NCBI GenBank assembly: GCA_963969495.1 | Contig: OZ018322.1 | Location: 157,944,848-158,008,847 of the forward strand | Direction of reading: 5' to 3' | DNA length: 64,000 bases | Source of the DNA: Ceratothoa steindachneri | Lineage: Eukaryota > Arthropoda > Malacostraca > Isopoda > Cymothoidae | Part shown: positions 11,756 through 22,069 of the stretch, one piece after another | How the letters are laid out: each line of letters starts with the position of its first letter | Position numbering within the stretch: the stretch's first letter is position 1 | Notes under the pieces: generated by a model | Told to the model about the DNA's origin: nothing | What the model saw: the letters and a program-made list of their open reading frames with translations, nothing else | The model's database searches: none | Program-made: the position numbers and the translations under genes

Positions 11756-12828
11756 CTCTCTGTTTGGTAGCATTTCAATGTTTCTGTCTGTTTTATTATA
11801 CGAGGTGTACTCAACTGCTGCACATCTTGCACTTAGGTCAAGGGCAAAGAAAACGCTTCTCTGGAGGCTATATATCTGTAGGAAACTGTGTTTGGGCACG
11901 TAGCACTGTCTGAGGTCAGTACCCCGTGCCGACGACCAGTCCCCCTTAGAGCTATGCGTATTTTAATATCAAGTCAGAAATTTCTAGATCATTTAAACTA
12001 TAGAGTCGATATCTCTATTAATTTCAATAGAAATCCGTCAAATCATTCCTGACTATGGTTTTTAAAATTAAGTCATCCTGTAAAGATTTTACTCTGTTTT
12101 GCTCTGGGAGTAGTTAGTTCGTCCTCTGAGATTAGTACAAGTCTCGGTCACTTTCTCTTATGATTTTGTCACACAATTACATTCAGATGTATTACCATAA
12201 ATCTGTTTATAACGGTCGTCAAATTACGAAGTTGTTTCTCTTATGTTATGTGTAGCCGGATATTTGCGTTCATTTTAGATCCTTGTGGTGTGTTACGGGG
12301 CGTACACCGCTTTCCAAATCCATTTTTCTAAATTCAGTTTCGTGTAAAGCGAGTGTAGCTGTATGTATTGGGTCGTATGATGATGTTGTTTCCGTATAAT
12401 ATAGACATTTGTGTGCATCGTGGAGAGCGACATAAGAGACTCAAGGCCAAAGGTGTGATGAATGCGTATGAAAGATGAAGAGGAAGTAGTATTTTGTATA
12501 GGTGTAATTGTAGTTTGGCGGTAGTATGTTGATAAAAAGCCTTGTGGTTGTGTGCTTTGCTATTGTCCATGTGATGTTTTGTTATAGTTGCCAGCGTGGG
12601 TATGTATCAAATGTAGCTCCGAGTATCTTAGTAAGGTTTGTCGAAAGTAAGTATTTTAACTCCTGTGTATGTCTGTATAATTGTATGTTATGCATGTAGC
12701 GATCACGCGAAGAGTCGACTCTTCTGTTGGAATCGAACATGCTTTTTATTCAGAGTGAGGTCCGACTTCATAAAGATGTCTGAGTCCATGCATGTTAATG
12801 ACGTCAAAAGAGTACGTCATGAGAGCGT
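11756..12828. other. No recognised feature
   Basis: Several 65-80 codon frames occur on both strands but none shows a family motif. It may hold more of the decayed LINE 5' end. Confidence 0.3.
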
Positions 12829-12835
12829 CATATAA

Positions 12836-12882
<47 letters not shown>
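12829..12882. repeat. (TA)n microsatellite
   Basis: About 50 bases of nearly pure TA, with one early TACA interruption. Confidence 0.95.
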
Positions 12883-12884
<2 letters not shown>

Positions 12885-13930
12885 CTAAAATGACATAATA
12901 TTAACGAGATTCAAACTGGTAGCTCTCAGTTTAGTTAAAGTTGCCTTCCTCATCTTCCATCACTCTTAAGCCCCTCCTTGATCTGGGCCACCAGATGGAA
13001 TTTGTGGTTTCAGGAGTATTGGTTTGCGGCTTTTTCGACTGCCCCTCACACATATTAAGTCATAGAATTACAAATGGGAAATCGAGGAGAGCAGAAAGGT
13101 GCGCTGATGAACTGGTATAAATTCCCCGACAACAGTTCTGACTCTTTGCAGATGTAAGGCCTTCTAGCAGAAATCCTATTAACACACTATACCATCTGAA
13201 TGGAGCCTAAGATTATGCTCAAACATGTGGGGTGATATGGCGTTCTCTTCACTTGATTCTCACCTATATACCACAAAAATTTCGGGGAACTTGGTTTTCA
13301 TGGTTTTGTAAGGTAGTAATTATTTAAGATGTTTTGCAATTACCCCTGACAGAAGTTTTTTCATTAGACACGGACCAGATTGTCCCCGGTCCAACACAAT
13401 TCTTCAACTTTTATAGAAGGCCCTTTCCCTTCGTCCAGCGAATCTGCTCAGCCTTAGCTGATAGAATTTGTCCTTTGCGACTCTTATACGAGCGTAAGTG
13501 ACTCTAACGATAATCTTTGTCACCAAAGCCCAGATTGCAATACTCGGATATTCCACCCATTTGTCCTATAGTTTTTGGATGAGTTCCGAAGTGTGGACGT
13601 AGTCAAAACCCCTTTTGTGTTATTTGCTTCTGGTCACAGATTCGTAGTATCGGTTGCAGCTGCCACTGTTAAGTCTTGCAGGCTTTAAATCGTCAACAAA
13701 TCATTGAACAGCTGTCCAGATATTGCTATTTTGATACCCTGGACGAATCATGTTGATGCAGTCAACATTTTGCTAACATTCAGATGCCCTCCACTTCTCC
13801 ATGTCAAATAACTTTTTTAAGTAAAACTATTCTCAAAATCCTAACCAACGCCGTTGAATGTATACCGATACATCTTGTTCCTCTAAAGAGAAGGCAGAAA
13901 AATCATCAAATTTAACCCGAACACCATAAT

Positions 13931-13933
<3 letters not shown>
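12883..13933. other. No recognised feature
   Basis: About 1 kb between two TA arrays, with somewhat higher GC than the surroundings. The minus strand shows short open pieces (for example around 13,420-13,700), but I could not tie them to any family. Confidence 0.3.

Positions 13934-13979
<46 letters not shown>
13934..13979. repeat. (TA)n microsatellite
   Basis: Pure TA array directly left of an A-rich stretch and the foldback hairpin. Confidence 0.95.
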
Positions 13980-13980
<1 letters not shown>

Positions 13981-14014
13981 AAAAAAAAAACAAAGATAAG
14001 CACGTGATCTTCGA

Positions 14015-14170
14015 ATGCGTGAAATCACAAGGAAAAGAACAAACAACCGATAGCCCAAGCGTTTTCGTTGTCAAAACTTCTTCAGGGGCAAGTAGTTGCC
14101 CCTCAAGAAGTTTTGACAACGAAATCGTTTGGGCTATCGGTTGATTTGTTTTTTTTCTTTGGGAATTTCA

Positions 14171-14175
<5 letters not shown>
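14015..14175. repeat. Foldback (hairpin) element of about 160 bp
   Basis: Two arms of about 78 bases, centred at 14,093-14,094 on a 4-base GTAG loop. They pair as GGGGCAA with TTGCCCC, continue through TCAAAACTTCTT/AAGAAGTTTTGA and CCGATAGCCCAA/TTGGGCTATCGG, and end in ATGCGTGAAAT/ATTTCACGCAT. There are a few mismatches and small indels. The structure sits between two TA arrays, so it may be a MITE-like foldback with TA targets. The left array is separated from the arm by about 35 A-rich bases not mirrored on the right. Short open frames exist inside but are a by-product of the palindrome. Confidence 0.85.

Positions 14176-14238
<63 letters not shown>
14176..14238. repeat. (TA)n microsatellite
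   Basis: TA array with one TACATA interruption. It separates the foldback from the left end of the Tc1 element. Confidence 0.95.
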
Positions 14239-14264
14239 GTAGTTTGCAAATTAGTTCGGACAGT
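14237..14264 (+). repeat. Tc1 left terminal inverted repeat
   Basis: The TIR runs from the array TA into GTAGTTTGCAAATTAGTTCG and GACAGT. It matches the reverse complement of 15,570-15,597 with three mismatches in 28 bases. The terminal TA is the presumed target duplication. Confidence 0.85.
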
Positions 14265-15595
14265 GGTAAAATAATACAATTATTTGATAATTGTTTATAT
14301 TTAAAAACAATACGTCAATGATAAGATAAATGCTACATTTAATATGTAATATGACCTCCCTTTAATTTTAGAATCTGCTTCACTCGCTCTGGCATAGATT
14401 CCACCAAATTTGAAACATTTCTGCCAGTTCTTCGTTCTGGTAACGGGCATTGATAACAGCAGAATTCTTCCTCTGCAACGTCGAACAGAATTTTTTTTCG
14501 ATTTTACGTTTAATTATAGCCCATAGTTTCTCGATCGGGTTTAAAACAGGAGAATTTCCAGGCCAGTCTATAACAGTAGGTCATCTTTTTTAGAAAAATC
14601 TGCGCATTATTTGGCAAGTTTGGCACGGAGACAGATCCTGCTGGAAAATGCCGCCTCCATCAATAATGTCTTTCTGCATCGTATAAAGCAAGTGAGTCTG
14701 CAAGATTACCTTGTATTTAACTGTTCATCATTCCCTCTATAGTAACAGGCCGCCCTAGGCCTTTAGCGCTAACACAACCCCTAAACATCTTCTTAGGTGG
14801 ATATTTGGTCACGTGTTGAATGTGTCCTGGTTCAAAGGATTCATCTTTGCTTCTTCATACTACCACTGACCCTATGCCCATGCAATTCAAAATGCGATTC
14901 TTCTGAAAACATAACTTTCTTGCAGGCAGCTGCCTTCCATCCAGCATACGTGTGTACCCAGCAAAGATTTTTTGTCTTCATAGCAGACGTCAATAACTGT
15001 TTAATTACCGGTTTTCAAATCTGCCAACTTCAATGAGCCTTCGCCGAACGGGTGAAGAAGAAAAATTTACCCCAGCTAAAGACAAATCTCTCTGAAGGTA
15101 TTTACTGGTTTTCTTGGGGTCCTTCACACTATTTCTGATGAGAGATTTGTCATCGTGAAGTGTTGTCTTTCGTTCTCTTCCACATTTTTCTTGATATATA
15201 TTTATATATTCACCAGAGTCTTCAGCTCTTTTCACAATGTCGCCAAAAGTTGACTGTGCTACCTTCATTTCCTCATAAATGTTTTTCAATAGCTATAATA
15301 TGTTGGGCGCTTCTTAGATATGATATTCCTAATAAATTTATAGTCTAATATTGATTGGAAGCTGATTATTCGGGCAGAACCAAGTACACCACGGAGCACG
15401 CTCCCCGCACTAATCATCAATGCCAAGCTCTGGTGTAGCACTATCGGGCATGGTGTAGCTAAAGCCCAACAAAACAGTTTCCAGATGGTACCACTACACT
15501 ATTTTGCACTGAAAAAAAACATTAATATTGTCAAAAATTAAGACATTATGAAATAGTAACAAATTTTGTACTGTCCGAACTGATTTGCGCACTAC
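14239..15595 (-). mobile_element. Tc1-like DNA transposon, decayed but with both ends
   Basis: The element is about 1,357 bp, bounded by 28-base inverted repeats and embedded in TA arrays on both sides, as expected for a TA-targeting Tc1/mariner element that landed in a microsatellite. The transposase lies on the minus strand. The length is close to intact Tc1 elements (about 1.6 kb or less). It is dead through frameshifts and stops, but the ends are still recognisable. Confidence 0.85.
14339..15350 (-). pseudogene. Tc1 transposase pseudogene
   Basis: N-terminal half: a paired HTH and basic region with DIVKRAED, GRERKTT, SVKDPKKTSKYLQRDLSLAG and SSSPVRRRLIEVGR, typical of Tc1. Middle: VMFSEESHFELHG, where the first catalytic Asp (normally FSDES) reads Glu. 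Then FQQDLSPC, which keeps the second Asp in a frameshifted segment, and PVLNPIEKLWAIIKRKI, which keeps the catalytic Glu of DD34E. It ends in PERVKQILKLKGGHITY with a TAA at 14,339-14,341. At least two frameshifts and internal stops separate the blocks. Confidence 0.85.

Positions 15596-15597
<2 letters not shown>
15570..15597 (-). repeat. Tc1 right terminal inverted repeat
   Basis: ACTGTCCGAACTGATTTGCG continues into CACTACTA and then the TA array. It is the inverted partner of 14,237-14,264. Confidence 0.85.
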
Positions 15598-15665
<68 letters not shown>

Positions 15666-15674
15666 TATATATAT
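15596..15674. repeat. (TA)n microsatellite
   Basis: About 78 bases of TA with one AAA interruption. The truncated gypsy RT begins about 110 bases to its right. Confidence 0.95.
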
Positions 15675-15799
15675 TGATAAGTATAAGAATTTCTATAAAA
15701 AGGAGCCCCTAAGAAAGGATAAGAAATTCTGACAATTGTCCGAATTACATACCTCCCGAATAAGCCTGTACCTCGAGTTTACCGGGCCTCAGAAACTGA

Positions 15800-16060
15800 G
15801 TGTTCGGGAACCTTCCTCACCATGACAACCGGAAACAATAGCTCGACTCCAAAGGTTCGATGATCTGCAACCTCAAAAGTTAATCTAACTCGTCATTGAA
15901 TGCTTCCTGAAGGTGTATGGGCAGGTGTTTATGGTATGGAACGGATTGGTTCCTGGGTAGTTAATTGAGTGTTGTTCTTAAAATGGGTAGCACAACCCTG
16001 GATCTGGGTGATAATGTAACTAAAGCAACTCAGGAGCGCTTGCTGTTAATTTCTTTGAGT
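15800..16060 (-). pseudogene. gypsy RT N-terminal leader, truncated
   Basis: The strand reads QLTTQEPIRSIP, shifts frame to HLQEAFNDELD and LLRLQIIEPLESSYCF, and shifts again to PVVMVRK. This is the conserved start of gypsy RT (LTTxEPVRSKPYxxP, LxxxGIIEPSxSPY, PVVMVRKxDG). It ends there, before any catalytic YxDD box. Its position downstream of integrase on the coding strand is the evidence for the unusual gene order. Confidence 0.7.
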
Positions 16061-16249
16061 GGATAGCGAGGCGCATATCTTAATTTCTGCAGACGAAGAA
16101 TTATTAGTATCGGGCAAAACATACAACGGGCATTCCTTATCTTGCTCCACGCAGGCAACTTGATTTACGCAAAAAGGGTCCAGATGGTAATCAAATTCCA
16201 TTAGGGACTTTTCGTCAATTGCCGTTATCTGGTTGATGCTCACCCGTCA

Positions 16250-17432
16250 TTGGTACGTCTTGAGCATGTTAACATTCACAAACTTTCTTTATAAGGCGGT
16301 TTCAATTAGGTAATCGACGGAGCCCCGTTTCTCGCCCTTCCATTCGCTCAACAATTTGTTGTCCGTGGGTAAGAGAGCCAAACTTTTTCTCCGGGGTCAT
16401 ATTTCCTTTCCTTCGACTTGCAATCAAAGTATGTTTTATAATTGTCCAAATTGATGTCAGCGTTCTGATACGAAATTTCGGCGCACTTTTACAGCCTCTG
16501 CGTCAAATCCAGTAATTATGATTAAGAGGTCTGCATGACTTGATGTAATTTCTGATTGGAGTAGAGTTTGTTTAGGATACTCACGGAGCTTCTAACGTTC
16601 CTTTCCTATAAAAGCTCAAATGGGGTAATGCTAAGGTACGATCGGGAATCTCACTGTCAGCAAAGAAAGCTTTCGGAAGAATCCGGTACCGTTCAATGAG
16701 TTGATCGGCACACAACTTTATGAAAATGGCCTTAAGACTACCATTTAGCCTCTCAAATATTCCATTCCCAGCCAGGTGAAAAGGGGTGGTAAACAAGGGT
16801 TTAATCATTAGTAATTTACCGAAGTACTCTATCAATTCGAAGGTGAGTGGGCGACCACCTTCTGATATAATTTTCTTGGGTAGGCCCACACGGGGAATGA
16901 TCGAAATAAGGGGTTCGGCGCGAGAGATACTCTCAATTTTCTTGAGGAGCACAGCCTCGGGGAACCTGCTAGCAAAATTCACCAAACTTAAAACGTAGAT
17001 ATGGCCTTTACTCGACAGGGAGTGCATCGGCTCTATTAAATCAATAGCTACTCGGGTAAAGGGTTCAGAGATTACGGGTATCTTCTGTGAATGCGCAGGT
17101 TTAACTTCTTCTTTTATTGCCTTCTTTTGACAAATGTCGCACAAAAGACAATATTGGAGAATTTGGTAGGTTACGACAGGCCAATAAAAGTATGTGAAAG
17201 ATCCTTTTGGCGGGCTTCGTGTCGCTAAAGTAGACAGCAAACAGACTATTTTGAACAGTTTGAAGAATTCGAGGGACGTGAGAACGAGATACACATGATT
17301 TACAGGACTCGGTGTACACGCGATATAGAAGATTGTCCTTGGTGAGGAAGGAAATCGCCTTAATCCTTCTGATGGGTTCGCGCGTTTTGTTCTGGGCCTT
17401 TGTCTACAGGGGGCGAAGAGATTCGCATTCAC
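16250..17432 (-). pseudogene. gypsy integrase pseudogene
   Basis: The finger region keeps FTYFYWPVVTYQILQYCLLC and DICQKK (the CC pair of HHCC). The core begins with VAIDLIEPM, keeping the first catalytic Asp. The second position, normally SDxG or TDxG, reads ISEGG, so Asp has become Glu. The catalytic Glu is present in GNGIFERLNGSLKA. A frameshift near 16,580 leads to the C-terminal domain: NKLLSEWKG, GSVDYLIET and NVNMLKTY. The 283-codon frame at 16,581-17,432 is the longest intact piece. The first His pair of the finger is in another frame around 17,200-17,300. Confidence 0.8.
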
Positions 17433-17473
17433 TCAAACTTTTAGAAAAGTCATTGCTGATCATACTCTGGAAT

Positions 17474-17875
17474 TCAGGGGCACACGTGGGTTCCAGAGGT
17501 GTAGTTGCTTGAAATTATTTCTACAGGCGAAGCAGGTATTAACGGTTTGAGCGACGGGCCGGAAAATACCCAGGAGGACGGACCAATTAGGACCGCATAA
17601 AACTTGATGGGGCCTGCTACGACTTCAGCCCAACCAGTAAAATATGCGCACTCAAAATGACAATTAACAACGGGGAATTTTTTGGCGCTCCCCAAGTAAT
17701 CATGCACTACGGCACACTTATCGGGATCCCAAGCCACAGTGGGGAGTAGTTCTTCTGAAACAACAATATACGTACACCTTGACTCAAGAACGAGGCTGGA
17801 AATTCGGTAACTATTCACTGATCCAGTTTCAAATGGTAGTGCCCCAGGGGTACTTTTATGAAACAAAATGTTCAC
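17474..17875 (-). pseudogene. gypsy retropepsin-like protease remnant
   Basis: This 133-codon frame lies directly between the gag knuckle and the integrase. It carries LVLESRCTYIVVSEELLP, which aligns with the LxDTGCTxxxVS signature of gypsy proteases, with the catalytic DTG replaced by ESR. Hydrophobic beta-strand-like stretches follow (FPVVNCHFECAYF, FYAVLIG). It cannot be catalytically active. Confidence 0.55.
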
Positions 17876-18282
17876 CTCGTGGAACCGGAGAAGTTGCCCT
17901 TATTTTGTTCACCTGGTAGAAATAACTGCGGGTTCTGAGGGCAATTGCTTCTTAACCTGGCCCTAAACTTCACAAGAAAAACAAACGATGGCCCTCCTGG
18001 GGAATGACGAACAGGGGGTTTGAGAGCAAAGGGCTTGACATTTCGGTGGTCCAACGAGAATAGGGGTTTGGGTTGCCTAGTAACCTTGACGAACCTGTTG
18101 CCAATGTTAGGAACAAATTTGTTGTTGCTTCCTCTGGACTTGGGAGATGGGGGTTCTGACTTCTTCCCTTCTTTCGGATAGCAGTTGTGGCTAGATGCGT
18201 AGACATCTGCTTCTTCGATGCATTCCTTGGTTAAAAGATTGAAAATTATAATTTGATTTACTCGCTTATTTCCCTCACCCAT
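17872..18282 (-). pseudogene. gypsy gag C-terminus with degraded zinc knuckle
   Basis: A Ser/Pro/Lys-rich tail (PPSPKSRGSNNK, RQPKPLF) leads into FVFLVKFRARLRSNCPQNPQ, which resembles a CxxCxxxGHxxxxCPQ knuckle with only its last Cys left in this frame. The position immediately before the protease fits the end of gag. The N-terminal part of gag was not recognised in the 18.3-19.7 kb stretch. Confidence 0.5.
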
Positions 18283-18290
18283 GAAGCATA

Positions 18291-19690
18291 GGAATGAAAA
18301 CTACTATTTTACGTGTTAAAGAGAGGAATATATCAACAGGAGGCATACCTGATTAAAAACATTCTCTGCGAGAGGTTTACGCAGGTTCCTTCTTACAAAA
18401 CTCAATTAAAATTGGTGTTAAAGGATAAAGAGTCAGAATCGATTAATCTCTTTTCTTAATATGAAAATATAACATAAGAAGAGTATATCCTTAGCAGTGA
18501 ATGTTTAGGGGGATTTGTAGAGAGACAAGTGACTGTTTTATATATGCTGTTACAGATAGATCAGAATTCAGACAAGTGCCGTGTTAAAATGGCATAATGT
18601 CATTGTAAGGGATTCGCTATGAAGATTTTACTGTAAACCACTCAAAGAATTTTAAGGATCCATTAACAGAGGGGAGGTAAAAATAAAATAAAGCCTTTGT
18701 GGGGTATAACAAAGATGCGAATCGACAAAGGAACATGCAACATACGATCTTTAATCGAATATTATTTGTTCATATTTCTATTGCGAAGAAGAAAAAAAGG
18801 CAAATATTTTGTCAACTCAATATACGATGACATTATTGCCTATTTGTAATGGTTTGTTATATTTGTCTTTATCCTATGTAATTTTTACAAGTTTTTTTTG
18901 TTTCATTGACAATTCTAGCTGCCAGGCCCGTTCCTTAAAAGACCCATACTTTTCCCTGTTATAAACTTGTGATTAAATTGATAGCAAATGATATAGGGTC
19001 GAAAACCTGTTGGCTCCGCTGAAGGAATTCGTGTAAAAGCGAAATAATTCAAGCTCAGCTTTTGTCGATTGACAGTGAACTTTAGGATAAATCCTTGCGG
19101 ATATACTAAATTAGGTAATACTTCATAGTGAGCTATCAATATTAGTTGCTATTTTGCAAAGTGACATGGTGTATCGAGCCGAAATTTGTAGATTAAGTTC
19201 AATACTGTAATTTAATGTACTTTGAACAATAGAATTAGCAGCAAGTGATAACAAAGACTCATAATTTCAAGACCGTCATTTTATTAAACGTTTTGTGTGT
19301 ATTAATATCGACTGACCTAAATGTCATCCTAAAAGTTATAATACTGCGTGTTAGAGCTCAGTAATATTTGACCTGGATTCTTTGTTACATAGCCACATGT
19401 TTTATCTTAAGCTTTTTTTAGACCAACTTAGAAAATGCGGTTCAATTCGGGTCCTCTTATCGTCGAAAAAACATCTTAGCCTTAGAATTCGTTAAGCGTT
19501 AAGCGAAAAAAACAATTCCTGAACTTAGAAATAAATTTGCTTTCACCTTATAATTGCCGTTTGTCAGGTAAAATCATAATATACTTTACATTAACAACTT
19601 TAATAATATAAATAAAGAGTTCGTTTTTAGTTAGATATCCGATCAAATACTAGACATAACGGTTTAACAATGCTACAAGGAGCTACAAGG
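18291..19690. other. No recognised feature
   Basis: AT-rich. A 74-codon minus-strand frame at 18,915-19,139 has no family motif. The gag N-terminus and LTR of the gypsy remnant would be expected here, but I could not find a matching LTR pair. Confidence 0.3.
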
Positions 19691-19699
19691 AAAATAAGT

Positions 19700-21261
19700 A
19701 ACTAGAAGACCTTACGGTCCATACAAGGAGGGTACTTTAAAGGGGTCGGTTGGCAACCTCGAAGATCACTTGAGAGGATCTTAATGGCGATTTCGCAAGA
19801 CTTTATCTAGTCTTAACTTAAACTGGTCAACAGATTCACTGTTGACAACTTCCGTCGGAAGTGCGTTACAACTACCGCAGATACTGTAAGTGAGGAATTT
19901 CCCACGCAGATCACGGTGGTATCGCTTCAGTTCAAGTTTAAAGCCGTGATTTCTTGTTCTCCCTTCGCTGAGCTGGAAAATATCCCCGAAGTCCAGTCTG
20001 TTGAAGCCTCGAAGTATTTTAAATACTTCGATAAGCTCACCACATAGTTTCCGGTTCTCCAACGAGAAGATATCTAATTCCCTTAATCTATCTTCATAAC
20101 TTTTATGTCTGATAGAGGGAATCAGTCCAGTTGCCCTGGCTTGCACGCGTTCGAATCTCGCGATGTCTTTTCGGAATAAAGGACTCCTAAATTGTACGGC
20201 ATTTTTCAGGTGTGGTCGGACGAAGGAGTTGTACAGACATAGTACTATATCTTTGTTCCGATATCCAAACTGTTGCTTTATATAGCCTAACATTCTTTGG
20301 GCTATCTATCTCAACTTCAAATACACTGTTTCGAGAATTTGAGGTCACTCGTGATAGTTATACACAAGTCCTTCTCAGTGTTACTCGATTCAAGAGCAGT
20401 GTCCTTAAGGATATAAGGTGATTAAGGATTTCGGTGGCTGATATGCATCACTTTGCATTTGTTTACGTTGAAAGACATTTGCCACGTATCAGACCACTTC
20501 CAAATCTTCCGAAGATCTTCCTGCAGTCTTGCAGTATTTCGATCCTTTGCAACGTTCATACAAAGCTTGGTATCATCGGCAAGTTTGGAAATCTTGGCAA
20601 CCATGTCACCGTCCATGTCATTGACGTAGATGATGAATAGTAGTGGTCCCAGGAAGGAAACTTGAGGCACCCCGCTAGTAACGGGCACCCACTCAGAAGC
20701 CTATCCATTCACCATCACCCGTTGCCGTCTGCAACCTAGCCAGTTCTCAACCCAGCCGGCTACTTTTCCGTCTATGCCCAGCGCTCGCACTTTTCGGAGA
20801 AGGAGGCCGTGTGGTACCTTATCAAAGGCTTTCTTAAAGTCTAAGTAGACCACATCCACCGCCTTGTCCCGATCGTGCTCATTAAACACAAAGTGGAAGA
20901 ATTCCACAAGGTTCATCAGCCATTACCGTTGCCTTCGGAAGCCGTGCTGGGAACTCCTCAGTAGCAGTTTGGACTCTAAATGCCAAGTTATTTTGTCTAC
21001 CATCATGCTTTCCATGAGTTTACCGACTATCAAAGTCAGACCGATAGGTCGGTAGTTCGAAGGTTGGCCTCGGTCTTCTTTCTTAAAGATAGGAGTCACC
21101 TCCGCCTCACGCCAGTCTCTAGGAACGCATTCGGTCCGGATTGACATGTTGAAGATTGCTCTTAGTTGTCGTGACACTTGATCGCGCACTTCTTTTAACA
21201 CTTTAGGTAGAAACCCATCCGGGCTTTGGTACAGAACTTTTCTTGTAAATATTACTAACAT
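19700..21261 (-). pseudogene. 5'-truncated non-LTR retrotransposon, RT and C-terminal region
   Basis: Four frames in relay. At 21,261-20,923: SPDGFLPKVLKEV, then VPRDWREAEVTPIFKKEDRG, NYRPIGL and SQHGFRRQR. At 20,916-20,701: VVYLDFKKAFDKVPHGLLLR, which keeps the first RT Asp. At 20,688-20,422: VTSGVPQVSFLGPLLFIIYV, then KLADDTKLC, the F/YADD box with Leu in place of Phe/Tyr at 20,572-20,583. At 20,293-19,781: RVQARATGLIPSIRHKSYED and NGF-type C-terminal blocks. The endonuclease is missing. The breaks between frames are single small shifts, so the insertion is moderately old. The lineage is jockey/CR1-like; I do not assign it more closely. Confidence 0.85.
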
Positions 21262-22065
21262 ATGGAATAATTGACAATGAACTTAGGTGAAAGTACTGCG
21301 CTCAATATAATAATAATTATATTAATAAATATTATTTTAACATAAAATTACTAACCAAATACTAGTAACGTGTTAACTATCCACTCTGATCTCGATTATT
21401 TTCGTTTCTTGAACTAGCGTCGACTGTATCTTAGCGTATCTGCCGTTCTATAATTCTATAAACTAGATGTCTGTAATTTATTAATTTTAAAATCAAAATT
21501 AGTTATTGCCATTATGTGGTTGTAGGCCTAATTGACGATCTGGATCACTGTTCAAAATATTTAATGAATACTTTGCAAATGATTCTGCCATTAAAGGAAC
21601 AATTTATTTATCTATAATGAAAGACCTTATACCATTTAATGAAATTTATATACTTTCGAATTTCGACATAACTGAAAATGAAATTAGTATTTATATTATG
21701 AAAATTTTCATAGTGCTGTGTTCCCTCAAAATATATCATATCCAGCTTAAAGAGATAGAAATTAAAAATTAAATTTAAACCATTTGTATAACAAAAAATA
21801 TATTATTGAGGGAATAATTACTTAATATTTCAAGGAAGAAAATGTAGCCACAATTTACTAAAAAGGAAAAGAAAATAATCCTAGAAACTTTTAGAACTTT
21901 TACCTTATATGTGCCGTGGGTCAACTCCTACAGTTGAATTGTTGGTGTAGCATCTAGACATTAAGCTAGGGTTAAAGGAATCGCAGCACGGTGTTCGACG
22001 CGGAACCTCATGCTGATGTAATATTCTGATTTTTCACAAAATGGTAGCAACGTTTGACCAGTAAA
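21262..22065. other. AT-rich spacer between two LINE relics
   Basis: No motif recognised. Confidence 0.4.
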
Positions 22066-22069
22066 AAGC

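Larger units (their letters stand above)
15780..18290 (-). mobile_element. Ty3/gypsy retrotransposon remnant with integrase before RT (Gmr1-like order)
   Basis: Reading 5' to 3' on the minus strand, the blocks are gag tail with a degraded zinc knuckle (18.28-17.87 kb), protease (17.87-17.47), integrase with its HHCC-type finger, core and C-terminal domain (17.43-16.25), and then the N-terminal RT leader (16.06-15.80). In ordinary Ty3/gypsy elements RT and RNase H precede integrase. The Gmr1 group, first known from Atlantic cod, has integrase upstream, and this remnant fits that. The RT is cut off near the TA array. No LTRs were identified. Frameshifts and stops occur throughout. Confidence 0.7.

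Noticed and set aside
13883..14274. Three open frames over the TA arrays and hairpin
   Set aside because: They consist of Tyr-Ile or Ile-Tyr runs from TA repeats plus both strands of the palindrome, and are not genes.
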